Assembly (NCBI GenBank): GCA_947626615.1
Contig: CANQSW010000036.1
Coordinates: forward strand, 1 to 11,226
Direction: 5' to 3'
Length of the DNA: 11,226 nucleotides
DNA from: an uncultured Peptococcaceae bacterium
GTDB taxonomy: Bacteria > Bacillota > Dehalobacteriia > UBA4068 > UBA4997
Shown: positions 5,964 to 11,226 of the stretch, piece after piece
Layout of the letters: every line of letters starts with the position of its first letter
How positions within the stretch are numbered: the stretch's first letter is position 1
Made by a program: the position numbers and the translations under genes
Notes under the pieces: generated by a model
The model's input: the letters and a program-made list of their open reading frames with translations, nothing else
Databases searched by the model: none
What the model was told of the DNA's origin: nothing

Positions 5964-5996
5964 TTTTCCACAAAAACTGCTTGTAAAAGTGGATAA
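5964..5996. promoter_or_regulatory. DnaA-box-like pair upstream of dnaA
   Basis: TTTTCCACA (5964-5972, plus) matches the TTATCCACA consensus at 8 of 9 positions. AGTGGATAA (5988-5996), read on the minus strand as TTATCCACT, also matches 8 of 9. They face each other across 15 bp. The second lies inside the dnaA promoter, as expected for DnaA autoregulation, and the pair may also be the upstream subregion of a bipartite origin. Confidence 0.6.
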
Positions 5997-6009
5997 AGTT
6001 TGTTATTAT
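5981..6009 (+). promoter_or_regulatory. dnaA promoter
   Basis: -35 TTGTAA (5981-5986), a 17-bp spacer, then -10 TATTAT (6004-6009), preceded by a TG that gives an extended -10. A DnaA-box-like site occupies the spacer. The leader to the dnaA ATG is about 75 bases. It points away from the rpmH promoter, whose -35 lies 56 bp to the left. Confidence 0.65.
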
Positions 6010-6092
6010 TAGATACGGCAGAAATTTTCGCGGGGATTCGACTTTTATTTTCGGGTCTTTCCCCAATTTTGGTTAATATTTAGGTGGTTTTT

Positions 6093-7442
6093 ATGAAGTT
6101 TGAGCTTTGGCCCGCCGTTTTGCAGGAGCTGGCCAATCATCTTAGCGAGGAGACGATCGAGCGCTGGTTCAGAAACGTGCTCGAGGTGGAAAAGCGGCAG
6201 TCTACGCTGTATCTGCGCGTTTATTCCGAAGAGCAGGCGGCCTGGATGGAGATGCACTACGCCCAGATTTTGCAGGAGAGCGTCAACAAGGTGGTCGACG
6301 AAAATCTGGATATCATCTATATCGCGGACGAGCCGTCGCCGCAGGCGGCGCTGGAGCCGGAGGAGCAGGAGCCCGCGATCCCGCGCGCGCCCTATATCAA
6401 GAACCCGAATCCCGGCGGCAACCGCTTTAACCCGCGCTATACGTTCGAGAGCTTCGTGGTGGGCAGCAGCAACCGCTTTGCCCACGCGGCGGCGCTGGCC
6501 GTGGCCGACCGCCCGGCCAAAAATTATAACCCGCTGTTCATCTACGGCGGCTCGGGCCTCGGCAAAACTCACCTTATGCACGCTATCGGCCACCGCGTTT
6601 TACACCTGCGGCCCAACACCAACATATTATATATATCGACCGAAACTTTCACCAACGAGTTTATTTCTTCCGTGCGGCAGGGTTCGGCCCACAAGTTCAA
6701 ATCGCGTTACCGCACCGCCGATATCTTCCTGGTAGACGATATCCAGTTTTTGACCGGCAAGGAGGGCACGCAGGAGGAATTTTTCCACACCTTCAACGCC
6801 CTCTACGAGCAGGGCAAGCAGATCGTCATCAACTCCGACCGTCACCCAAAGGATATCGCGACGCTGGAAGAGCGTCTGCGCTCCCGCTTTGAGGGCGGCC
6901 TCATCACCGATATCCAGCCGCCGGATCTTGAGACCCGTATCGCAATTCTCCAATATAAGGCCGGCATCGAAAATCTGAAAATAACCGAGGATTCCATCGC
7001 CTACATCGCCTCGAACATATCCTCCAATATCCGCGAGCTGGAGGGCGCCTTGAACCGCGTCAAATATTACGCTATCGTCAATAATTCGCCCGTTATCAAT
7101 CTGGGGCTGACGGAGACCGTTATGGAGGACCTTCTGCCCAACAAGAAAAAGCAGGCGCTGACGCCCGCGCTGATCAAAGACTGCGTGGCCGGCTATTTCG
7201 GCCTGCAGGCCGGCGATCTGGCCTCGCCCCGGCGCGATCAGAGCATCACCAAACCGCGCCACATCGCGATGTATCTCTGCCAGACGCTGTTAAACATGAG
7301 CCTGTCCGAAGTCGGCGCCAATTTTGGCAAGCGCGACCACACCACCGTGCTGCACGCTATAAAAAAAATAACCGCCGACCTGCAAACGGATATCAACCTG
7401 CAAAAGAACGTCAGCGAGCTGACCAAGCTGATAACCGGCTGA
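6093..7442 (+). CDS. dnaA: Chromosomal replication initiator protein DnaA
   Basis: AAA+ ATPase that binds DnaA boxes, opens oriC and recruits the helicase. The 449 residues contain all four domains: N-terminal interaction domain I (about 1-80), a short linker, the AAA+ domain starting at FNPRYTFESFVVGSSNR with Walker A GGSGLGKTH (about 151-159) and Walker B FLVDDIQF (about 211-218), and the C-terminal box-binding domain. The latter has MSLSEVGANFGKRDHTTVLHA, whose DHTTV (about 414) is the hallmark of base recognition. A GTG at 6084 lies in frame, but the ATG at 6093 is preferred because AGGTGG (6082-6087) then serves as ribosome binding site. A terminator follows at once, so dnaN probably has its own promoter. 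Confidence 0.98.
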   Translation: MKFELWPAVLQELANHLSEETIERWFRNVLEVEKRQSTLYLRVYSEEQAAWMEMHYAQILQESVNKVVDENLDIIYIADEPSPQAALEPEEQEPAIPRAPYIKNPNPGGNRFNPRYTFESFVVGSSNRFAHAAALAVADRPAKNYNPLFIYGGSGLGKTHLMHAIGHRVLHLRPNTNILYISTETFTNEFISSVRQGSAHKFKSRYRTADIFLVDDIQFLTGKEGTQEEFFHTFNALYEQGKQIVINSDRHPKDIATLEERLRSRFEGGLITDIQPPDLETRIAILQYKAGIENLKITEDSIAYIASNISSNIRELEGALNRVKYYAIVNNSPVINLGLTETVMEDLLPNKKKQALTPALIKDCVAGYFGLQAGDLASPRRDQSITKPRHIAMYLCQTLLNMSLSEVGANFGKRDHTTVLHAIKKITADLQTDINLQKNVSELTKLITG

Positions 7443-7446
7443 AGCT

Positions 7447-7478
7447 AAAGCCTCTCCATTATTCGGGGAGGCTTTTTT
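7447..7478 (+). terminator. dnaA terminator
   Basis: GCCTCTCC (7450-7457) pairs with GGGGAGGC (7465-7472), with one G-T wobble, extended by A-T pairs and followed by six T. It begins a few bases after the dnaA stop. It should limit dnaA transcription through oriC. Confidence 0.85.
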
Positions 7479-7493
7479 ATACGATAATTGCTG

Positions 7494-7522
7494 TTGAAAA
7501 AAACCGGCGTTTATGCTAATAT
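7494..7522 (+). promoter_or_regulatory. Candidate dnaN promoter
   Basis: -35 TTGAAA (7494-7499), a 17-bp spacer, then -10 TAATAT (7517-7522), with an extended TG two bases before it. It lies just past the dnaA terminator and would give a dnaN leader of about 280 bases that crosses oriC. No better promoter was found nearer dnaN; TATAAT at 7769-7774 lacks a good -35. Confidence 0.5.
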
Positions 7523-7618
7523 ATTGCCATAACAAAATAATTTTCCACCGAATTTTTCACTATAAGGGATAACTTATCTGTGTACAGCGGTTAAAAATTT
7601 GGTGATTCGGCCGACGCG

Positions 7619-7634
7619 GCCGGGAAAACCCGGC
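7619..7634. repeat. Stem-loop in oriC
   Basis: GCCGGG (7619-7624), AAAA, CCCGGC (7629-7634) is a perfect 6-bp hairpin. Flanking arms AAAAATTTGGT (7594-7604) and ACCAAAAATTTT (7640-7651) are also roughly inverted, so a larger imperfect cruciform of about 60 bp is possible. No T tail, so not a terminator. Confidence 0.45.
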
Positions 7635-7712
7635 GATATACCAAAAATTTTCCGTCACGTTCCACAAATTTTACCAACGCCTCGTTTGCCTGTCCGGCTG
7701 ATTTTCCGCCCG

Positions 7713-7774
7713 TTATCCCCAAAATCCACCGAGCCTATTATTACTACTACCGTTTAGATAATAATAATTATAAT
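7713..7774 (+). promoter_or_regulatory. Basal unwinding element: DnaA-box-like site, DnaA-trios and AT-rich DUE
   Basis: In order: the DnaA-box-like TTATCCCCA (7713-7721), a GC-containing spacer with TCCACC, then CTA TTA TTA CTA CTA (7735-7749). On the lower strand this reads 3'-GAT AAT AAT GAT GAT, five consecutive DnaA-trios. An AT-rich stretch follows (7752-7774, TTTAGATAATAATAATTATA). This matches the box, spacer, trio and AT-rich order described for Bacillus subtilis oriC, where DnaA loads on one strand to open the duplex. Confidence 0.75.
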
Positions 7775-7809
7775 CGCGCACTATATTCTATGAGAGCAGG
7801 GAGAACATT

Positions 7810-8922
7810 ATGAATTTTAATTGTCAGAAAGAAGATCTTTTATTTGCCGCCCAGATAATCGGCAAAGCGATCTCCGCCAGAAACACCATGCCGATATTAG
7901 CCGGCATCTTGATGATCGCGGAGGAAGGCCAGCTGACCATGCGGGCAACCGACCTCGACGTGGCGATGCAATGCGCCATTCCCGCCGACGTGGCGGAGCC
8001 GGGAAAGCTGGTCATTGCCGACGGCAAGCGGTTTATCGACCTGGTGCGGCAGCTGCCGGAGAGCAACGTCAATATCAGCCTGATCAACGATTATGACGTT
8101 AATATCAATTACGGCATATCTTCGGTGAATCTGCGCGGCTTTGAGAGCGAACAGTTCCCGCAGCTGCCCGATCTGCAAGGCGAGATGAGCGGCACGATGA
8201 AAGGCGAGGTCTTTGCCCGGGTCGTCCGCCAGACGGCTATCGCGGCGGCCGGCGACGATATCCAGCCGATACTCACCGGCATCATGTTGGACATCGACGG
8301 CAAAAATATCAACTTTGTGGCGACGGATTTTCACCGGCTGACGCTTTCCCGCACGGTCTGGCAGACGGCGGGCGGCCAGCAGCTGAAGGCGATAGTTCCG
8401 GCCAAGACGATGCTGGAGGTGGCTAATCTGGCGGCGGTGGAAGAAGAAGTGGCGATCAGCCTTTCCCGCAGCAATATCAGCTTCCAGCTCGGCAGCACGT
8501 TGATCGTTTCGCGCCTGATCTCCGGCCAGTTCCCGGATTATCGGCCGATAATCCCGGCGGAAGAAAAGCTGGTGCATCAGGTCTACGTCGACCGCAACGA
8601 ATTCAACGGTGCTTTGAAACGCGCCAGCCTGCTCAGCAAGGACGTTAATAATACCGTGCGGCTGGATCTGCAGCCGGAGGGCATCTTGCTGACAGCCAAC
8701 ACCAGCGATATCGGCAATATCCGCGAGGTCGTCCCGGCCAAGGTCACGGGCGAGGAACTGCTGGTCGGCTACAATCTGAAATATATTCTGGATTTTCTGC
8801 GCGTGAGCAGCAGCGAGCATATTTATATGAAGCTGTCCGGCAACCTGACGCCCGGTACGATGACGGAGGAGGACAACGAAAGCTTCCTTTATATCATTCT
8901 GCCGCTGCGTCTGGTCAATTAA
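7810..8922 (+). CDS. dnaN: DNA polymerase III beta subunit (sliding clamp)
   Basis: Ring-shaped clamp that tethers the replicative polymerase and other partners to DNA. The 370 residues fit the family (about 365-380) with its three repeated domains. Recognisable segments are ISARNTMPILAGILM near the N-terminus, FRGFESEQFPQLP-like NLRGFESEQFPQLPD at about 105, ATDFHRLTLSR at about 174, LISGQFPDYRPIIP at about 237, and the C-terminal end ILPLRL that forms part of the partner-binding pocket. The ATG at 7810 follows GGGAG by a few bases. recF starts 12 bases downstream. Confidence 0.97.
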   Translation: MNFNCQKEDLLFAAQIIGKAISARNTMPILAGILMIAEEGQLTMRATDLDVAMQCAIPADVAEPGKLVIADGKRFIDLVRQLPESNVNISLINDYDVNINYGISSVNLRGFESEQFPQLPDLQGEMSGTMKGEVFARVVRQTAIAAAGDDIQPILTGIMLDIDGKNINFVATDFHRLTLSRTVWQTAGGQQLKAIVPAKTMLEVANLAAVEEEVAISLSRSNISFQLGSTLIVSRLISGQFPDYRPIIPAEEKLVHQVYVDRNEFNGALKRASLLSKDVNNTVRLDLQPEGILLTANTSDIGNIREVVPAKVTGEELLVGYNLKYILDFLRVSSSEHIYMKLSGNLTPGTMTEEDNESFLYIILPLRLVN

Positions 8923-8934
8923 GCGGAGGGGGCC

Positions 8935-10074
8935 ATGCTGCGGCTGAACAGTCTGCTGCTGCGGAATTTTCGCAATTATCGGGAGTGCGGGCTGGAGTTC
9001 CACCCCCGCCTGAATATCATCTGCGGCGATAATGCGCAGGGCAAGACCAATCTGCTGGAGGCCGTGGCTTATCTGAGCCTGGGTTCGTCCTTCCGCGAGC
9101 AGAACGAAGACAAGCTGAAGCGCTGGGAGGCGGAATTTTTCTTCCTGCGGGCGGAGCTTACCGCCAAAGACGGCGAGCACAGCCTGGCCGCGGGTTATCA
9201 GCAGCGGCGGCGCTTCTGGAAGAAGGACGGCCAGCCCTGCCGCAAGATCAGCGAGATCGCCGGTCTGCTGCACACCGTGGTCTTTCAGCCGGAGGATCTG
9301 GAGTTGGTGAAAAAGGGCCCGGAGGTGCGGCGGTTTTTTCTGGACCGCGAGATGATCCAGCTTTATCGCGGCTATCATCTTTATCTTAGTAATTACAAAA
9401 AGGCGCTGTTGCAGCGTAATAACTTTTTGAAGCAACTGGATATTGGCAAAAAAGCGGACGACGAGCTGGCCGTCTGGGAGGAGCAGTTGGCGCAAAACGG
9501 CGCGGTTATCGTCAAAATGCGCTGGGAGCTGCTGCAGCGGCTGGACGAGATCAGCCGGCAGATCCACGGCGAACTTTCCGGCGGCGCGGAGGAGCTGCGG
9601 CTGCAATATATATCGCCGTTTGGCGAGCTGGCCGCGGACGAGGCGGCGGACGAAAAGCGGCTGGCGGAACGCCTGCGGCAGGCATATGCGGCGGGGCGCG
9701 AGGAGGATATCCGGCGGCGGCTGACGCTGCTGGGGCCGCACCGCGACGACTTCCGCCTTTACATCAACGGCGTGGACGGGCGCTATTATGGCTCGCAGGG
9801 GCAGCAGCGTACGGCGGCGCTGGCGCTGAAGCTCTCCGAGGTGGAGCTGGTGCGGCAGGTGGCGGGCTATTATCCGCTGCTGCTGCTGGACGACGTTTTT
9901 TCCGAACTGGACGCGGCCCGGCGGCAGGCCCTGCTGCGGCTGATGCTGCATAAGGCGCAGATATTTATCACGGCCACCGAGGTGGGCGCGGAGCTGCGGG
10001 GCCTAAACGGCGCGGATTATTATATGTTCCGCGTGCAAAGCGGCGCGGCGGCGCGGCAGGATAGCAGAAAATAA
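8935..10074 (+). CDS. recF: DNA replication and repair protein RecF
   Basis: SMC-like ATPase that helps RecOR load RecA at gaps. The 379 residues show LLRNFRNYRE at the start, Walker A GDNAQGKTN (31-39), the ABC-type signature region YGSQGQQRTAALALKL (about 284-299) and Walker B LLLLDDVFSELD (about 316-327). The ATG at 8935 has GGAGGG a few bases upstream and starts 12 bases after dnaN, so the two are almost certainly co-transcribed. A terminator follows at once, so the dnaN-recF unit is closed; gyrB, often next in Bacillota, is not here. Confidence 0.97.
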   Translation: MLRLNSLLLRNFRNYRECGLEFHPRLNIICGDNAQGKTNLLEAVAYLSLGSSFREQNEDKLKRWEAEFFFLRAELTAKDGEHSLAAGYQQRRRFWKKDGQPCRKISEIAGLLHTVVFQPEDLELVKKGPEVRRFFLDREMIQLYRGYHLYLSNYKKALLQRNNFLKQLDIGKKADDELAVWEEQLAQNGAVIVKMRWELLQRLDEISRQIHGELSGGAEELRLQYISPFGELAADEAADEKRLAERLRQAYAAGREEDIRRRLTLLGPHRDDFRLYINGVDGRYYGSQGQQRTAALALKLSEVELVRQVAGYYPLLLLDDVFSELDAARRQALLRLMLHKAQIFITATEVGAELRGLNGADYYMFRVQSGAAARQDSRK

Positions 10075-10102
10075 GAGAGGACGACGTTCGCCCTCTCTTT
10101 TT
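10074..10102 (+). terminator. Terminator of dnaN-recF
   Basis: AGAGAGG (10074-10080) pairs perfectly with CCTCTCT (10092-10098), with an 11-base loop and five T at 10098-10102. It overlaps the recF stop codon and ends just before the stop of the convergent gene at 10106. On the other strand there is no good T tail. Confidence 0.8.
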
Positions 10103-10105
10103 GTT

Positions 10106-10756
10106 TCAGCTTTGCCAAACGCGGGCGTAGGGCTGCCAATGCCATTCCGCCAGCAGGCTGTTCAGATGCGCGGTGGCGTCAGAAACGGGCGGCGCTGCGG
10201 CGGAAAGCGGCGCTTCCGCCGGGATAGCGGCGGGAACGGTAACCGCCGGAGCAGTCGCTGGCGGCGTCAGGCTTTGCAGAACGGCCTGCAGACGCTGCGG
10301 ATCCTGCCCGGTGAGAGCGGAAAGCGCGGACAGGCTCTGCGGGTCGGCGGCCACGCGATCCAGCATACTTAAAATTTCCGGGTTATCGTGCAGCTCGGCC
10401 AGAGTGCTGGGCAGATTGCCGCCGCCCGCGCCGCCGGGCAGCCGGCCGCCGAACAGGTTGAAAAGCTGCAGGGGGTTGCCGCCGCCGGGCAGCTCAAACT
10501 TCGGGGGCGTATAGCCGGCCAGCAGCCGGGCGAGAGGGTTGGAGTTTTTGGCTGGCTCTGCCGCCGGCGGTTTTGCGGCGGGCGGTGCGTCGTCCGCCTT
10601 ATCTTCTGCTGCCGGAGAAGCGTCGGCGCTGTCCGCCGGGGCGGTGGTATCAGCCGGGGCGGGGGCGGGGAGCTCCGTCTGCCGCAAATGTTCGGCCAGC
10701 TCTTGCAGAGTGCGGCTGCAATCCAGCAGGCGGTCGATCAGTTCTTGCTTTTGCAT
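10106..10756 (-). CDS. Hypothetical Pro/Ala-rich protein, 216 aa
   Basis: Not recognised. A plausible gene, as the ATG at 10756 has AAAGGAGG seven bases upstream; a TTG one codon earlier is possible but too close to it. Residues 1-27 form an amphipathic helix (QKQELIDRLLDCSRTLQELAEH). Residues about 29-72 are a Pro/Ala/Asp/Glu-rich linker. There follows a Gly/Pro-rich part, GYTPPKFELPGGGNPLQLFN and FGGRLPGGAGGG, then a helical part (TLAELHDNPEILSMLDRVA through DPQRLQAVLQSLT), a second Pro/Ala stretch and an end rich in Trp (EWHWQPYARVW). No signal peptide or membrane segment. It converges on recF and lies about 90 bases downstream of the cysteine-rich gene, perhaps co-transcribed with it. The layout of short helices joined by disordered linkers suggests a scaffold or surface/coat-like protein, but that is a guess. 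Confidence 0.75.
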   Translation of the reverse strand: MQKQELIDRLLDCSRTLQELAEHLRQTELPAPAPADTTAPADSADASPAAEDKADDAPPAAKPPAAEPAKNSNPLARLLAGYTPPKFELPGGGNPLQLFNLFGGRLPGGAGGGNLPSTLAELHDNPEILSMLDRVAADPQSLSALSALTGQDPQRLQAVLQSLTPPATAPAVTVPAAIPAEAPLSAAAPPVSDATAHLNSLLAEWHWQPYARVWQS

Positions 10757-10785
10757 CAAATTTCCTCCTTTGCCTTAAAGCCAAA

Positions 10786-10809
10786 GGGCGGCCGGAACAC
10801 CGACCGCCC
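10786..10809 (-). terminator. Possible weak terminator or attenuator between the two unknown genes
   Basis: Read leftward, GGGCGGTCGG pairs with CCGGCCGCCC around the loop TGTT, with one G-U pair. The tail TTTGGCTTT is poor, so partial termination or mRNA processing is more likely than a full stop. It lies 19 bases before the ribosome binding site of the 216-aa gene. Confidence 0.4.
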
Positions 10810-10845
10810 AGCTGGGCTTGTTTTGCTAACGAGACGACGCGCGGC

Positions 10846-11088
10846 TCAGTTGTTGCAGCCGCAGCCGCAGTTCCAGTTGCAGACCAGGCCGAGAATGCTC
10901 TGCAAAATGGTGAGGGTGACGACGATGTTCACCCAATCGCCGACGAAGTTATAGGCGGCGTTGCCGATGTTGCTGGCGGTGCTGGCGCCCATAACGCCGC
11001 TGTTGCAGCTGTTGCAGCCGCAGGTGGTGTCGCCGGCGGTGGAGCCGCAGGACGAACAGGTGTTGCCGAAGATAGAATTGGTAAGCAT
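10846..11088 (-). CDS. Small cysteine-rich protein with a hydrophobic segment, 80 aa
   Basis: Not recognised. The coding call rests on a near-perfect ribosome binding site (AAAGGAGGT nine bases before the ATG at 11088), a closed frame and an isolated position after a terminator. Nine cysteines fall in two clusters: CSSCG at 11-15 and CGCNSC at 23-28, then C70, C74, C76 and C78 in the end CNWNCGCGCNN. Between them, about residues 48-69 (FVGDWVNIVVTLTILQSILGL) are hydrophobic and could form one membrane or amphipathic helix. Asn, Ser, Gly and Thr are abundant. There is no signal peptide. The clusters could bind metal or form disulfide cross-links, as in some coat or surface proteins; a precursor peptide is another option, though no modifying enzyme is in the window. 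Confidence 0.75.
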   Translation of the reverse strand: MLTNSIFGNTCSSCGSTAGDTTCGCNSCNSGVMGASTASNIGNAAYNFVGDWVNIVVTLTILQSILGLVCNWNCGCGCNN

Positions 11089-11128
11089 AGGTGATGACCT
11101 CCTTTTAAGTTTTGATATTTATATTTAT

Positions 11129-11180
11129 GAAAAACAGCGGCGGGTGGTGCAAAAATCCGGGCAAATGCCGCCCGCCGTGT
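11129..11180 (-). terminator. Terminator of an upstream minus-strand gene beyond the window
   Basis: Read leftward, ACACGGCGGGCGG (11180-11168) pairs with CCACCCGCCGCTGT (11147-11134) with a single bulge and a wobble, followed by TTTTTC. A strong intrinsic terminator, so a minus-strand gene probably ends between it and the right edge. The last 46 bases (11181-11226) contain stop codons in every minus frame, so its final codons may lie here, but the frame cannot be decided. Confidence 0.7.
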
Positions 11181-11226
11181 TGATCATCGGGTCAGCCGCC
11201 GGGGGTCAGGCGTTTTTGCCGTTTTG

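Larger units (their letters stand above)
7523..7809. other. oriC: Origin of chromosomal replication, oriC (dnaA-dnaN intergenic part)
   Basis: AT-rich non-coding DNA between dnaA and dnaN at the point where gene orientation on the two sides diverges, the standard site of oriC in Bacillota. It holds DnaA-box-like sites: TTTTCCACC (7541-7549), a TTCCACA core (7660-7666) and TTATCCCCA (7713-7721). There is a palindromic GATAACTTATC near 7569-7579, a GC-rich stem-loop, and a DnaA-trio/AT-rich element at its right end. None of the boxes is a perfect TTATCCACA, so DnaA in this organism may accept relaxed sites. Confidence 0.8.

Noticed and set aside
7564..7582. Two further DnaA boxes around GATAACTTATC
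   Set aside because: Only the TTATC half matches; TTATCCCTT and TTATCTGTG are too far from consensus to call separately.
7897..9951. 684-aa open frame antisense to dnaN and recF
   Set aside because: A shadow of two clearly identified genes on the plus strand, rich in Gln/Leu/Ala/Arg and without family features; caused by codon bias in the GC-rich genes.
11184..11226. 3' end of another minus-strand gene at the right edge
   Set aside because: All three minus frames hit stops within this stretch, so no frame can be chosen; only the following terminator supports a gene there.

Overview
The window is the replication-origin region of a low-GC-type Gram-positive (Bacillota) chromosome with a fairly GC-rich genome. 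The leftward block rpmH-rnpA-yidD-yidC-jag(khpB)-mnmE-mnmG and the rightward block dnaA-dnaN-recF diverge from a short intergenic segment. This is the classic conserved oriC layout of Bacillota. I cannot place it below that level with confidence; a Negativicutes or clostridial lineage is plausible. YidC is the short form without the large periplasmic domain, and KhpB/Jag is present; both fit Bacillota.

Layout, left to right. (1) 1-357: 5' part of mnmG (minus), running off the left edge. (2) 358-1931: about 1.57 kb with no credible gene. It holds a perfect parS palindrome in the mnmG leader and a strong mnmG promoter. The rest is degenerate tandem repeats, 10-bp-phased AATTT arrays and about 750 bp of strongly purine-rich DNA. 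(3) 1932-5789: mnmE, jag, yidC, yidD, rnpA and rpmH, all minus. (4) 5790-6092: divergent rpmH and dnaA promoters with DnaA-box-like sites. (5) 6093-7442: dnaA. (6) 7443-7809: a terminator, a likely dnaN promoter and oriC proper, with a DnaA-box-like site, five consecutive DnaA-trios and an AT-rich unwinding region. (7) 7810-10074: dnaN and recF. (8) 10106-11088: two minus-strand genes of unknown function, a Pro/Ala-rich protein and a small cysteine-rich protein with a hydrophobic segment. They sit where gyrB/gyrA are often found.

How the genes work together: DnaA opens oriC, DnaN is the sliding clamp, and RecF acts in recombinational repair. On the other side, RnpA matures tRNA, RpmH (L34) is a ribosomal protein, YidD/YidC insert membrane proteins, KhpB binds RNA, and MnmE with MnmG modifies the U34 wobble base of tRNA. 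parS marks the segregation centromere beside the origin.

The most unusual part is the mnmE-mnmG spacer. It appears to have grown by repeated duplication of the mnmE terminator and 3' end, with expansion of a 10-bp motif and a polypurine tract, next to parS.
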